Shown: positions 1-6,514 of the stretch, one piece after another | Layout of the letters: each line of letters opens with the position of its first letter | Position numbering within the stretch: the first letter of the stretch is position 1 | Origin: an uncultured Candidatus Saccharibacteria bacterium | Lineage (GTDB): Bacteria; Patescibacteriota; Saccharimonadia; Saccharimonadales; Saccharimonadaceae | Direction of reading: 5' to 3' | Length of the DNA stretch: 12,641 nt | Assembly (NCBI GenBank): GCA_916049555.1 | Contig: CAJZIB010000017.1 | Span: forward strand, 1-12,641 | The notes under the pieces: model-generated | Databases searched by the model: none | What the model saw: the letters and a program-made list of their open reading frames with translations, nothing else | What the model was told of the DNA's origin: nothing | Position numbers and translations under genes: made by a program

Positions 1-55
1 GAGCGCTTCCTTGCCAAGGAAGAGGTCGAGAGTTAGAGTCTCTTAGCTCGCACCA
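1..55 (+). tRNA. tRNA-Gly(GCC), 3' part; 5' end outside window
   Basis: The visible part begins in the 3' half of the D stem (GAGC at 1-4). The anticodon arm is CTTCC (6-10), loop TTGCCAA (11-17), GGAAG (18-22), a perfect 5-bp stem. The anticodon GCC at 13-15 reads glycine GGC/GGT codons. A 5-base variable region follows (23-27). The T stem is GAGAG/CTCTT (28-32/40-44) with loop TTAGAGT (33-39). The 3' acceptor strand is 45-51, followed by discriminator A and an encoded CCA (53-55). The T loop has A instead of the nearly universal C at position 56, which is unusual. The 5' acceptor strand and D loop cannot be checked. Confidence 0.9.
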
Positions 56-87
56 TTATCATAATCTATTTAAAAGATTGTGGTAGG

Positions 88-126
88 AATTCCCCACTGA
101 AACCCCCCTTTCAGTGGGGAATTTTT
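88..126 (+). terminator. Rho-independent terminator after tRNA-Gly
   Basis: A perfect 15-bp stem pairs 88-102 with 109-123 around a CCCCCC loop (103-108). It runs into a short T tract ending at 126. It lies 33 bp after the tRNA CCA end and should end tRNA transcription before the lemA promoter. The A/T ends of the stem mean it could also act on the opposite strand. Confidence 0.9.
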
Positions 127-138
127 GCTCTTAGAGTA

Positions 139-167
139 TTGCAGAAAAAACCATAGACTCTTATAAT
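139..167 (+). promoter_or_regulatory. Consensus vegetative promoter of the lemA operon
   Basis: A -35 box TTGCAG (139-144) and a perfect -10 box TATAAT (162-167) are separated by 17 bp. Transcription would start near 174, giving a leader of about 18 nt that includes the AAGGAG Shine-Dalgarno at 181-186. The -10 box is framed by an inverted pair ACTCT (157-161) and AGAGT (168-172). Another AGAGT lies at 133-137, just before the -35 box. These could be regulator half-sites, but that is inference. Confidence 0.85.
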
Positions 168-191
168 AGAGTTATATAAAAAGGAGAAACA

Positions 192-764
192 ATGCCAAAT
201 CTATTTACAATCGGAATGATCTGTTTAGGTCTCGTGGTAGTATTGATTATCTATCTTATCTCGACCTACAACTCCCTCATTCGTCTCAATGAGCGCGTAA
301 AAGAAGCTTGGTCTGGTATTACTGTCATCTTGAAACTTCGTGGTGACCTTATTCCAAACCTTGTTGCCACCGTTCAGGGTTACGCCAAGCACGAAAAAGA
401 AACTTTTGAGGAAGTCACCAAGGCTCGTAGCGCCGTGATGTCTGCCAAGACTGTAGACGAAACTGCTGCTGCTGAAAAATCCCTTCAGGGTGCTCTTAGC
501 AAAGTCTTTGCCATCGCAGAGGCTTACCCAGAGCTCAAGGCTAACGAAAACTTCTTGAAACTTCAAGATCAGCTCGTTGACACTGAGGAAAAACTTCAGG
601 CTTCCCGTCGTTTTTATAACGCAGGCGCAAGGGACTTCAATACCCGCATTATTCAATTCCCAGTCAATATCCTCTTCGGTTCTCGTTTTGAGAAATACAC
701 CTACTTCACCGTAGATGAAGAAGAGATGAAGAAATTGGATAAGGCTCCAAAAGTCGAGTTCTAA
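192..764 (+). CDS. lemA: LemA family membrane protein
   Basis: At 190 aa this is the usual size for the LemA family. An N-terminal transmembrane helix lies at about residues 6-25, followed by a helical extracytoplasmic domain. Family hallmarks are the NSLIRLNERVKEAW segment (27-40), RGDLIPNLV (50-58) with VQGYAKHE (61-68), and the C-terminal LQDQLVDTEEKLQASRRFYN and FPVNILFGSRF segments. LemA proteins form a membrane-anchored four-helix bundle; their biochemical role is not settled. They are often encoded next to M48 proteases, as here with htpX. The start is set by AAGGAG 5 nt upstream. It is the first gene of a probable lemA-htpX-(membrane protein)-ligA transcript. The classical K-R-R before the DLIPNLV motif reads K-L-R here. 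Confidence 0.95.
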   Translation: MPNLFTIGMICLGLVVVLIIYLISTYNSLIRLNERVKEAWSGITVILKLRGDLIPNLVATVQGYAKHEKETFEEVTKARSAVMSAKTVDETAAAEKSLQGALSKVFAIAEAYPELKANENFLKLQDQLVDTEEKLQASRRFYNAGARDFNTRIIQFPVNILFGSRFEKYTYFTVDEEEMKKLDKAPKVEF

Positions 765-782
765 TCAATACTTAAAGGATAT

Positions 783-813
783 AGAAAAGAGGGGATTAAT
801 TCCTCTCTTTTCT
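783..813 (+). terminator. Intergenic hairpin between lemA and htpX (attenuator or partial terminator)
   Basis: A 13-bp stem pairs 783-795 with 801-813 (one G-U pair) around loop TTAAT. The descending arm is T-rich, but no clean T run follows it. It ends 11 nt before the htpX ATG. It may partly terminate or adjust lemA-htpX read-through, or stabilise the lemA end. Function is inferred from position only. Confidence 0.5.
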
Positions 814-824
814 TCAAATCAACT

Positions 825-1697
825 ATGTATAAACAGATTGACGAAAATAAACGCAACACAGTTCTAATCTTTTTAGGCTTTATTATTTTAATTTCATTTC
901 TTGGTGGTGGCATCGCCTACCTAAATAATGATCCAACCATCGCCATCACGACAACTATTGTTGCTTTAATTTATGCCGCGGTGCAATATTTTTTCTCGAC
1001 CCAGCTGGCAATTATGATGACCGGCGCCAAAAAAGCTAATCGTCGCGATCATCGTCGCTTATATAATATTGTTGAAAACCTAACCATTACCGCTGGTATG
1101 CCAATGCCCGAGGTTTATATTATTAATGATCCGGCGCCAAATGCTTTCGCTACTGGACGCGACCCAGATCATGCTATTGTCGCTGCCACTACTGGCTTAA
1201 TCGATATCATGGATGATAAGGAATTGACCGCTGTCATGGCTCATGAATTATCCCACGTCCGCAACTATGATATCCGTGTATCCGCTATTGCTTTTTCTCT
1301 CGTCTGTATTATCGGATTTCTCTCTGATGTTGGTATTCGTATGACACGATACTCAAGGAAAAATGACGAAGAAAATAGTCCAGTTGGACTTTTAATGATT
1401 ATTTTAGGTTCCGTTTTTGCTCCCCTTGTCGCCAGTATTGCACAGATGGCCGTCTCGCGTGAGCGTGAATATCTTGCTGATGTTAGTGCTGTCGAGCTAA
1501 CCCGTTTTCCGGAAGGGATGATTTCTGCCCTCAAAAAGCTTGAAGAGCATTCAAGGCCGATGACTAGACAAAACGCTGCCACAGAAGCAATGTTTATTAA
1601 TTCACCGCTCAAAAAACAAGCCGTCAATCTCTTCAGCACCCATCCGCCAATCGAAAAGAGAATTGAACGTCTTGAACATGCAAAATATAGTTTCTAA
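825..1697 (+). CDS. htpX: M48 family membrane zinc metalloprotease HtpX
   Basis: This 290-aa protein matches HtpX in length and architecture. HtpX is an integral-membrane endopeptidase that degrades misfolded or surplus membrane proteins. Two N-terminal transmembrane helices lie at about 12-33 and 38-65. The zinc motif HELSH (140-144, HExxH) supplies two zinc-ligand histidines and the catalytic glutamate. The third zinc ligand is in SREREYLAD (211-219). Two further hydrophobic stretches are at about 152-170 and 185-209. The C-terminal STHPPIEKRIERL (271-283) is typical of the family. There is no visible Shine-Dalgarno before the ATG, and a hairpin lies just upstream, so translation may be coupled or weak. 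The lemA neighbour supports a shared role in membrane quality control. Confidence 0.95.
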   Translation: MYKQIDENKRNTVLIFLGFIILISFLGGGIAYLNNDPTIAITTTIVALIYAAVQYFFSTQLAIMMTGAKKANRRDHRRLYNIVENLTITAGMPMPEVYIINDPAPNAFATGRDPDHAIVAATTGLIDIMDDKELTAVMAHELSHVRNYDIRVSAIAFSLVCIIGFLSDVGIRMTRYSRKNDEENSPVGLLMIILGSVFAPLVASIAQMAVSREREYLADVSAVELTRFPEGMISALKKLEEHSRPMTRQNAATEAMFINSPLKKQAVNLFSTHPPIEKRIERLEHAKYSF

Positions 1698-1727
1698 TAA
1701 TTTCTAAAATCAAAAGTGGAGGTATAA

Positions 1728-2903
1728 GTGGTAAAAAATAATAAATCAGAGAAAAATTCTGGGCGCATCAAATTACACCGTTCGTTCAGACGTTCATATC
1801 GCGAGGATTATGAGCGAAAAACTGAAACTCCAGGACTAATGGCGCATGCCGCGGCCGCTCTGAGGATTATCCGTAAAAACTGGAAAATCTTTTTACCACT
1901 CATCGGTCTAGTGGTCTTACTCTACATTATCCTGGTTGGTTTGATGGCTGAGTCCACCTTTGTTGAGTTTAAAGAATCTGTTGAAACCACCAATAAAGAA
2001 CTCGTCAAAGGTCGTCTTGGCAATCTCGGTCGTGCTGGCCTCACTCTCATAGGTACTGTCACAACTGGTGGGCTAACAAACATGAACGATGCTCAGAAAA
2101 TCTTCGCCATCCTCCTCTTTCTCATCACCTGGCTAGTTTCCATCTATCTCACTCGCCATCTTCTTGCTGGACATAAGCCAAAAATGCGCGATGGTCTCTA
2201 TAACGCCTTGTCTCCGCTTGTCTCCACTTTCTTTGTCGGCCTGATTGTCTTCATCGAGCTTATCCCAATTATGCTCGTCATCATCACCTACCAAGCTGCC
2301 ATCTCAACCGAGTTTCTCAAAACTCCATTTTATGCACTGGTCTATTTTATTTTTGCCAGCCTCATGACTTTGCTCAGCGTCTATCTTACCTCTAGCTCTG
2401 TTATGGGTCTAGTTGCAGTCTCCGCTCCGGGGCTCTATCCGCTCACCGCGATCGAAACTGCCAGAAACCTAGTAGCCGGTCGCCGAATTCGCTTCCTCAT
2501 CCGTATCATCTATCTCATTTTCTGTATTGCGTTCTGGTATGTAGTCATCGTTCTTCCTGCTATTCTACTCGACATTCTAATCAAGGGTGCCTTCCCAGTT
2601 CTCAAAGATCTCAATATTCCATTTGTTCCGTTTGTCCTTCTTGTTGTCACCGTTTTTCTCTTTGTCTTCATCTCAATCTATTTCTATCTTTTCTATCGCC
2701 AACTCCTTGACTATAAAGATGATTTTTATCCAGTGAAGATCGAACCAAAGAATAATCAAAAGAAGACTGAATCAGGGTTAAACCAAAAGAAAACTAAAAC
2801 AGAAGCTGACCAGAATAAAGTCGAACCAGAATCAGATTCCAAGAAGCCAAAATTTAGTTTGAAGAAATTTAGGTTTAAAAAGAAGGCGTCAAAAAATGAA
2901 TAA
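1728..2903 (+). CDS. Uncharacterised six-helix membrane protein with Lys-rich tail
   Basis: I do not recognise a characterised family. The 391-aa protein starts with GTG, supported by TGGAGG (1717-1722) 5 nt upstream. A basic, cytoplasmic-looking N terminus (1-50) precedes about six hydrophobic helices: 53-73, 124-144, 163-187, 201-229, 257-284 and 298-323. The loop between helices 1 and 2 (about 74-120) is soluble. Residues 330-391 form a highly charged tail with NQKKTES/NQKKTKT-like repeats and many lysines, which could bind RNA, DNA or lipid head groups. The 3' end overlaps ligA by 8 bp, pointing to translational coupling. The overall layout recalls glycerophosphodiesterase-type membrane domains and other paralogous membrane families, but I see no catalytic motif. 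Confidence 0.85.
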   Translation: MVKNNKSEKNSGRIKLHRSFRRSYREDYERKTETPGLMAHAAAALRIIRKNWKIFLPLIGLVVLLYIILVGLMAESTFVEFKESVETTNKELVKGRLGNLGRAGLTLIGTVTTGGLTNMNDAQKIFAILLFLITWLVSIYLTRHLLAGHKPKMRDGLYNALSPLVSTFFVGLIVFIELIPIMLVIITYQAAISTEFLKTPFYALVYFIFASLMTLLSVYLTSSSVMGLVAVSAPGLYPLTAIETARNLVAGRRIRFLIRIIYLIFCIAFWYVVIVLPAILLDILIKGAFPVLKDLNIPFVPFVLLVVTVFLFVFISIYFYLFYRQLLDYKDDFYPVKIEPKNNQKKTESGLNQKKTKTEADQNKVEPESDSKKPKFSLKKFRFKKKASKNE

Positions 2904-4980
2904 TACTAACCAATCCGAAGTACATGAAGAAAATCAAACCGAGCATCGCGCCCCAGCTCTACATAAAGCCCATTTGAATAAAACTGAAGCCAAGGAGCGC
3001 ATTGAAAAGCTCCGTGAACTTATCAATGACTATCGCTACCACTATCACGTTCTCGATCAGTCTATCATGTCGGAATCGGCTGCCGACTCCCTCAAGCATG
3101 AGCTAACCTTGCTCGAGGAAGCTTTTCCGGAATTAATTACCCCGGATTCACCAACTCAGCGCGTCGCCGGCAAGCCACTTGATAAATTTCAAAAAGTTAC
3201 TCATCAGTCTAGGATGATTTCTCTGGCCGACGTATTCTCTGAGTCTGAAGTGCGCGACTGGGTGGCGAGAAATTATAAACTAGTTAGTCCAGACACCAAG
3301 TTTACTTATTTCACTGACATTAAGATGGATGGTTTGGCCATGTCTCTGCATTATCGTCATGGAATTTTAGAACAGGCGGTTACTCGGGGAGACGGTCTGG
3401 TTGGCGAGGATGTCACGATGAATGTCCGTACGATTGCCAATGTTCCACTTAAGTTAAAAGGAGACCCGAAGGAAATACCAGAAGAGGTCGAAGTGCGTGG
3501 CGAGGTGATTATTTTTAAAGAAGATTTTGCCAAAATTAATCAGCGCCAAATCGAAAAAAAGGAGAAAACTTTCGCCAATCCGAGAAACCTTGCTGCCGGC
3601 TCGATTCGCCAGCTTGATCCAAAAGTGGCTGCCTCAAGACCCTTGCGTTTTATGGCTTATGACCTGGTCACTCCTAACCTTGCCACCAATCAGCTAGCTT
3701 ATCAGACCATTCGCAAATTCGGCTTCCAGACTTCAATGCAGGACCGCACCTTTGATTCGCTCGATCAGGTGATTGCCGAAATTCACCACCTCGGCGAAAT
3801 TCGCGCCAGTCTGCCCTTTGGTACAGATGGTATGGTGATTAAAATCAATGATCGCAAAATCTATCAAGACCTCGGGATTATTGGTAAGACCCCACGCGCT
3901 GCGGTAGCTTATAAATATCCAGCCGAAGAAGCCACCACCAAGGTTCGTGACATCGTTATCTCAATCGGTCGCACTGGCGCCGCAACTCCAGTCGCCATCT
4001 TTGATCCAGTTGAAGTAGCTGGAAGTATAGTTCGTCATGCCACTCTCCATAACGCCGACGAAATTGATCGACTCGGTCTTCGCATCGGTGACACCGTTAT
4101 TATATATAAAGCTGGTGATATCATTCCTCAAATTAAGGAGGTTCTCACCATGCTTCGCAGTGAGGATTCAGTAGAATTTAATTACGAAGAGGCCCTAAAA
4201 TCACAATACCCAGAACTAGAATTTGAGCGCCCAGCTGGTGAGGTAGTTTATCGTGTAAAAGGACTCGATTCAAATCTAATCTTAAAACGCTCCATTGAAT
4301 ATTACGCCAGTAAGCCAGCACTCAATATCGAAGGTTTGGGCGAGAAAAACGTCAATCTTCTTGTTGATTCTAAATTAGTAAATAATCTCTCTGATCTTTA
4401 CCGTCTTGACGTCACGCAAATCGCCAAACTTGATCGCTTTGGCGAGCTTTCTGCAAAAAAGCTGATAGATGCAATTGAAAAATCAAAATCAATGCCACTG
4501 AGCAAATTTATTACCGCTCTTGGCATTCGTCATGTTGGGGTGCAGACCTCAATTTCGCTCGCCAATTATTTCAAAACCCTAGATGCATTAGTTGATGCCA
4601 CGGCCGATGACCTACTTTCGATTCCAGACATTGGCCAAGTGGTTGCGGAATCCATTCTGGCTTATTTTGCCGATGAGGATAATCTCGCGCAGCTCAAAAT
4701 GATGCAAGAATTAGGTGTGAAACCATATTTTGAAGATAAATCTGGCCAACCACTCGCCGGTAAAAGTTATGTTGTTTCTGGCACACTTTCTTCAATGGGA
4801 CGCGAGGAGGCGGAGGAGAAACTGCGCGCTCTCGGTGCTACAGTCACTGGCTCGGTCACAAAAACCACTACCGCTCTTATTGTTGGGGAAAAACCAGGTG
4901 CCAGTAAAACCACCAAGGCGGAAAAATTGGGTATCCCGGTCTTGCAAGAAGAGGCATTCTTGGAATTGATCGAAAATTAA
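2896..4980 (+). CDS. ligA: NAD+-dependent DNA ligase LigA, zinc-finger cysteines absent
   Basis: LigA seals nicks in DNA using NAD+. Domains can be followed in order: Ia (about 30-95, with YHYHVLD and the conserved PELITPDSPTQRV), the adenylation domain with nucleophile Lys143 in KMDG, TRGDG (163-167), VRGEV (200-204), FANPRNLAAGSIRQLDP (226-242), DGMVIK (311-316), and the OB fold with GRTGAATPVA (358-367), HATLHNADEI and RIGDTVIIYKAGDIIPQI. HhH repeats follow (about 475-600) and a C-terminal BRCT domain (about 618-694). The segment that should hold the four-cysteine zinc finger (about 436-465) has no cysteine, and there is none in all 694 residues. In domain Ia the usual SDAEYD-type motif reads SESAAD, so the conserved Tyr is Ala (63) and an Asp is Glu (60). 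An extra acidic/polar N-terminal tail of about 25 residues is present. The active-site lysine and nucleotide-binding motifs are intact, so it is probably functional. Confidence 0.96.
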   Translation: MNNTNQSEVHEENQTEHRAPALHKAHLNKTEAKERIEKLRELINDYRYHYHVLDQSIMSESAADSLKHELTLLEEAFPELITPDSPTQRVAGKPLDKFQKVTHQSRMISLADVFSESEVRDWVARNYKLVSPDTKFTYFTDIKMDGLAMSLHYRHGILEQAVTRGDGLVGEDVTMNVRTIANVPLKLKGDPKEIPEEVEVRGEVIIFKEDFAKINQRQIEKKEKTFANPRNLAAGSIRQLDPKVAASRPLRFMAYDLVTPNLATNQLAYQTIRKFGFQTSMQDRTFDSLDQVIAEIHHLGEIRASLPFGTDGMVIKINDRKIYQDLGIIGKTPRAAVAYKYPAEEATTKVRDIVISIGRTGAATPVAIFDPVEVAGSIVRHATLHNADEIDRLGLRIGDTVIIYKAGDIIPQIKEVLTMLRSEDSVEFNYEEALKSQYPELEFERPAGEVVYRVKGLDSNLILKRSIEYYASKPALNIEGLGEKNVNLLVDSKLVNNLSDLYRLDVTQIAKLDRFGELSAKKLIDAIEKSKSMPLSKFITALGIRHVGVQTSISLANYFKTLDALVDATADDLLSIPDIGQVVAESILAYFADEDNLAQLKMMQELGVKPYFEDKSGQPLAGKSYVVSGTLSSMGREEAEEKLRALGATVTGSVTKTTTALIVGEKPGASKTTKAEKLGIPVLQEEAFLELIEN

Positions 4981-5045
4981 CTAAGTATCTTGGTTTAAAA
5001 AGCATCTTAAAAATAACTAGTTATCTTGATCTAAAAATATCCTAA
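4979..5045 (+). repeat. Imperfect direct duplication, period 36 bp, at the ligA 3' end
   Basis: Two similar A/T-rich segments, 4979-5010 and 5015-5045, share the pattern AACTA, TATCTTG, TAAAAA, ATC and TAA in the same order. The first copy overlaps the ligA stop codon. It looks like a decayed local duplication in the 175-bp ligA-eno intergenic region. I see no gene there. Confidence 0.5.
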
Positions 5046-5088
5046 GATTTAACCTAAAAAATTTAACTTAAAGATCAAAGGGTTATTA

Positions 5089-5116
5089 AAAAAGTCACCC
5101 ATTAGGGTGACTTTTT
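5089..5116. terminator. Bidirectional terminator between convergent ligA and eno
   Basis: A perfect 12-bp stem (5089-5100 with 5105-5116) encloses loop ATTA. It has A5 on the left arm and T5 on the right, so both strands give a GC-rich stem (GTCACCC/GGGTGAC) followed by a U run. The position between convergent genes fits shared termination. Confidence 0.92.
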
Positions 5117-5155
5117 ATGCTAGTAATAACTCTGAAGCTTAGTTATTGGAAAACC

Positions 5156-6442
5156 TTAGTTATTGAATGGATTTGCGAGGCTGAGATCTGGGTTTTCTTC
5201 TGCAATGCGCATCAATTCATTGTATTTAGCGATGCGCTCTGAGCGTGAAAGGGAACCAGTCTTAATCTGACCAGCACCAAGACCCACTGCAAGGTGAGCG
5301 ATTGAATTATCTTCAGTTTCACCGGAGCGGTGAGAAATGATTGTGTTAAATCCATTTTTCTTAGCCATCATAACGGCGTCAATTGTCTCAGAAAGTGAAC
5401 CAATCTGATTTGGCTTAATCAAAATTGCGTTGCCAGCTTTTTCTTCAATGCCACGGCGCAAAAGTTTGGTATTTGTGACAAAAAGATCATCGCCAACTAG
5501 TTGTACGCGGTCGCCCAACTTCTTAGTTAGAAGTTTCCAGCCTTCCCAGTCGTTTTCGGCTAGGCCGTCTTCAATTGAAACTACTGGATAATTATCTAGA
5601 ATCCAGCCATACCAATCGATCATCTCTTCAGAAGTTTTAGTTTCATTTGAAGTCTTAATCTGGTAACGACCATCTTTGTAGAACTCGGAAGAAGCAATGT
5701 CCATCGCAATTGCAATATCTTCACCAGGTTTGTAACCAGCAGCTTCAATAGCGAGTTTAATACATTCAAGTGGTTCGTTATTGCCGTCTTTCACGCGTGG
5801 TGCATAACCACCTTCATCACCAACCGTGGTAGCATAACCGCGTTCTTTTAATACCTTTTTTAAGGCATGGAAAGTTTCTGCACCCATACGTACTGCATCA
5901 AAAATATTGGTTGCGCCAAGTGGCATGAGCATATATTCCTGAAAATCAGTGCTCCAGTCCGCGTGTGCACCACCATTCATGACGTTCATCATTGGCATTG
6001 GCAGCGACATAATCTCTTGAGTACCAGCGAGACTTGCTACATATTCATAAAAATGGATACGTTTTGCACGAGCCATTGCCTTTGCAGTTGCCATCGAGAC
6101 TGCGAGAATTGCATTCGCACCAAGATTTGATTTATTTTCGGTCCCGTCAAGATCAATCATCATCTGATCAACAGTATTTTGCTCAGCTGTGTTACCAACT
6201 AGGTGATCACGAATCTGGTGATTAATATTATGAACCGCCTTTAAAACACCTTTGCCGTTATAGTAATTAGAATCGCCGTCGCGAAGTTCCAAAGCCTCAC
6301 CTGAACCAGTCGAAGCACCAGAAGGAACCATTGCGCGACCAACACTACCGTCAGACAGGAAAACGTCTGCCTCAACGGTTGGATTGCCGCGGCTATCTAG
6401 AATTTGTCTTGCTTTAATTTCTTTGATTGTTAGATTATCCAT
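5156..6442 (-). CDS. eno: Enolase (phosphopyruvate hydratase)
   Basis: Enolase interconverts 2-phosphoglycerate and phosphoenolpyruvate in glycolysis. At 428 aa it is full length. Visible motifs are ILDSRGNPTVE (14-24), the loop SGASTGSGEALELRDGD (41-57), GGAHAD (157-162), GDEGGYAP (208-215), LIKPNQIGSLSET (341-353), SHRSGETEDN (370-379) and GAGQIKTGS (389-397). Expected functional residues are present: Glu169, Glu210, metal ligands Asp248, Glu291 and Asp318, and catalytic Lys343, His371 and Lys394. There is no Shine-Dalgarno. Instead TGCTATAAT lies exactly 6 bp before the ATG, which predicts a leaderless message. It is transcribed alone, convergent with ligA, and should use the 5089-5116 terminator. 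Confidence 0.98.
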   Translation of the reverse strand: MDNLTIKEIKARQILDSRGNPTVEADVFLSDGSVGRAMVPSGASTGSGEALELRDGDSNYYNGKGVLKAVHNINHQIRDHLVGNTAEQNTVDQMMIDLDGTENKSNLGANAILAVSMATAKAMARAKRIHFYEYVASLAGTQEIMSLPMPMMNVMNGGAHADWSTDFQEYMLMPLGATNIFDAVRMGAETFHALKKVLKERGYATTVGDEGGYAPRVKDGNNEPLECIKLAIEAAGYKPGEDIAIAMDIASSEFYKDGRYQIKTSNETKTSEEMIDWYGWILDNYPVVSIEDGLAENDWEGWKLLTKKLGDRVQLVGDDLFVTNTKLLRRGIEEKAGNAILIKPNQIGSLSETIDAVMMAKKNGFNTIISHRSGETEDNSIAHLAVGLGAGQIKTGSLSRSERIAKYNELMRIAEENPDLSLANPFNN

Positions 6443-6457
6443 AAGCTCATTATAGCA
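6443..6457 (-). promoter_or_regulatory. Extended -10 promoter giving leaderless eno mRNA
   Basis: On the minus strand the sequence reads TGC-TATAAT (6457 to 6449), six bases (GAGCTT), then the ATG at 6442. The TGn extension replaces a recognisable -35 box. With the usual 6-bp spacing from the -10 box to +1, transcription would start on the A of ATG. Confidence 0.75.
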
Positions 6458-6473
6458 TTTATTGAATCACTTA

Positions 6474-6482
6474 TGGTATGAT
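6474..6482 (+). promoter_or_regulatory. Extended -10 promoter of the 6515 gene
   Basis: TGG-TATGAT (6474-6482) resembles the extended -10 TGnTATAAT. It would start transcription near 6489, leaving a leader of about 26-29 nt with a GAAAGG Shine-Dalgarno at 6506-6511. It sits back to back with the eno promoter; the two -10 boxes are 22 bp apart, so each lies where the other's -35 contact would fall. Confidence 0.55.
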
Positions 6483-6514
6483 GTATTAAAGAAATTTCTA
6501 ATAACGAAAGGTGT

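Noticed and set aside
225..656. Long minus-strand open frame opposite lemA
   Set aside because: It lies wholly antisense to a well-supported gene, has no recognisable domain and no promoter or ribosome-binding site.
1265..1639. Minus-strand open frame opposite htpX
   Set aside because: It is antisense to conserved protease motifs, has a low-complexity Ser/Arg-rich composition, and shows no start signals.
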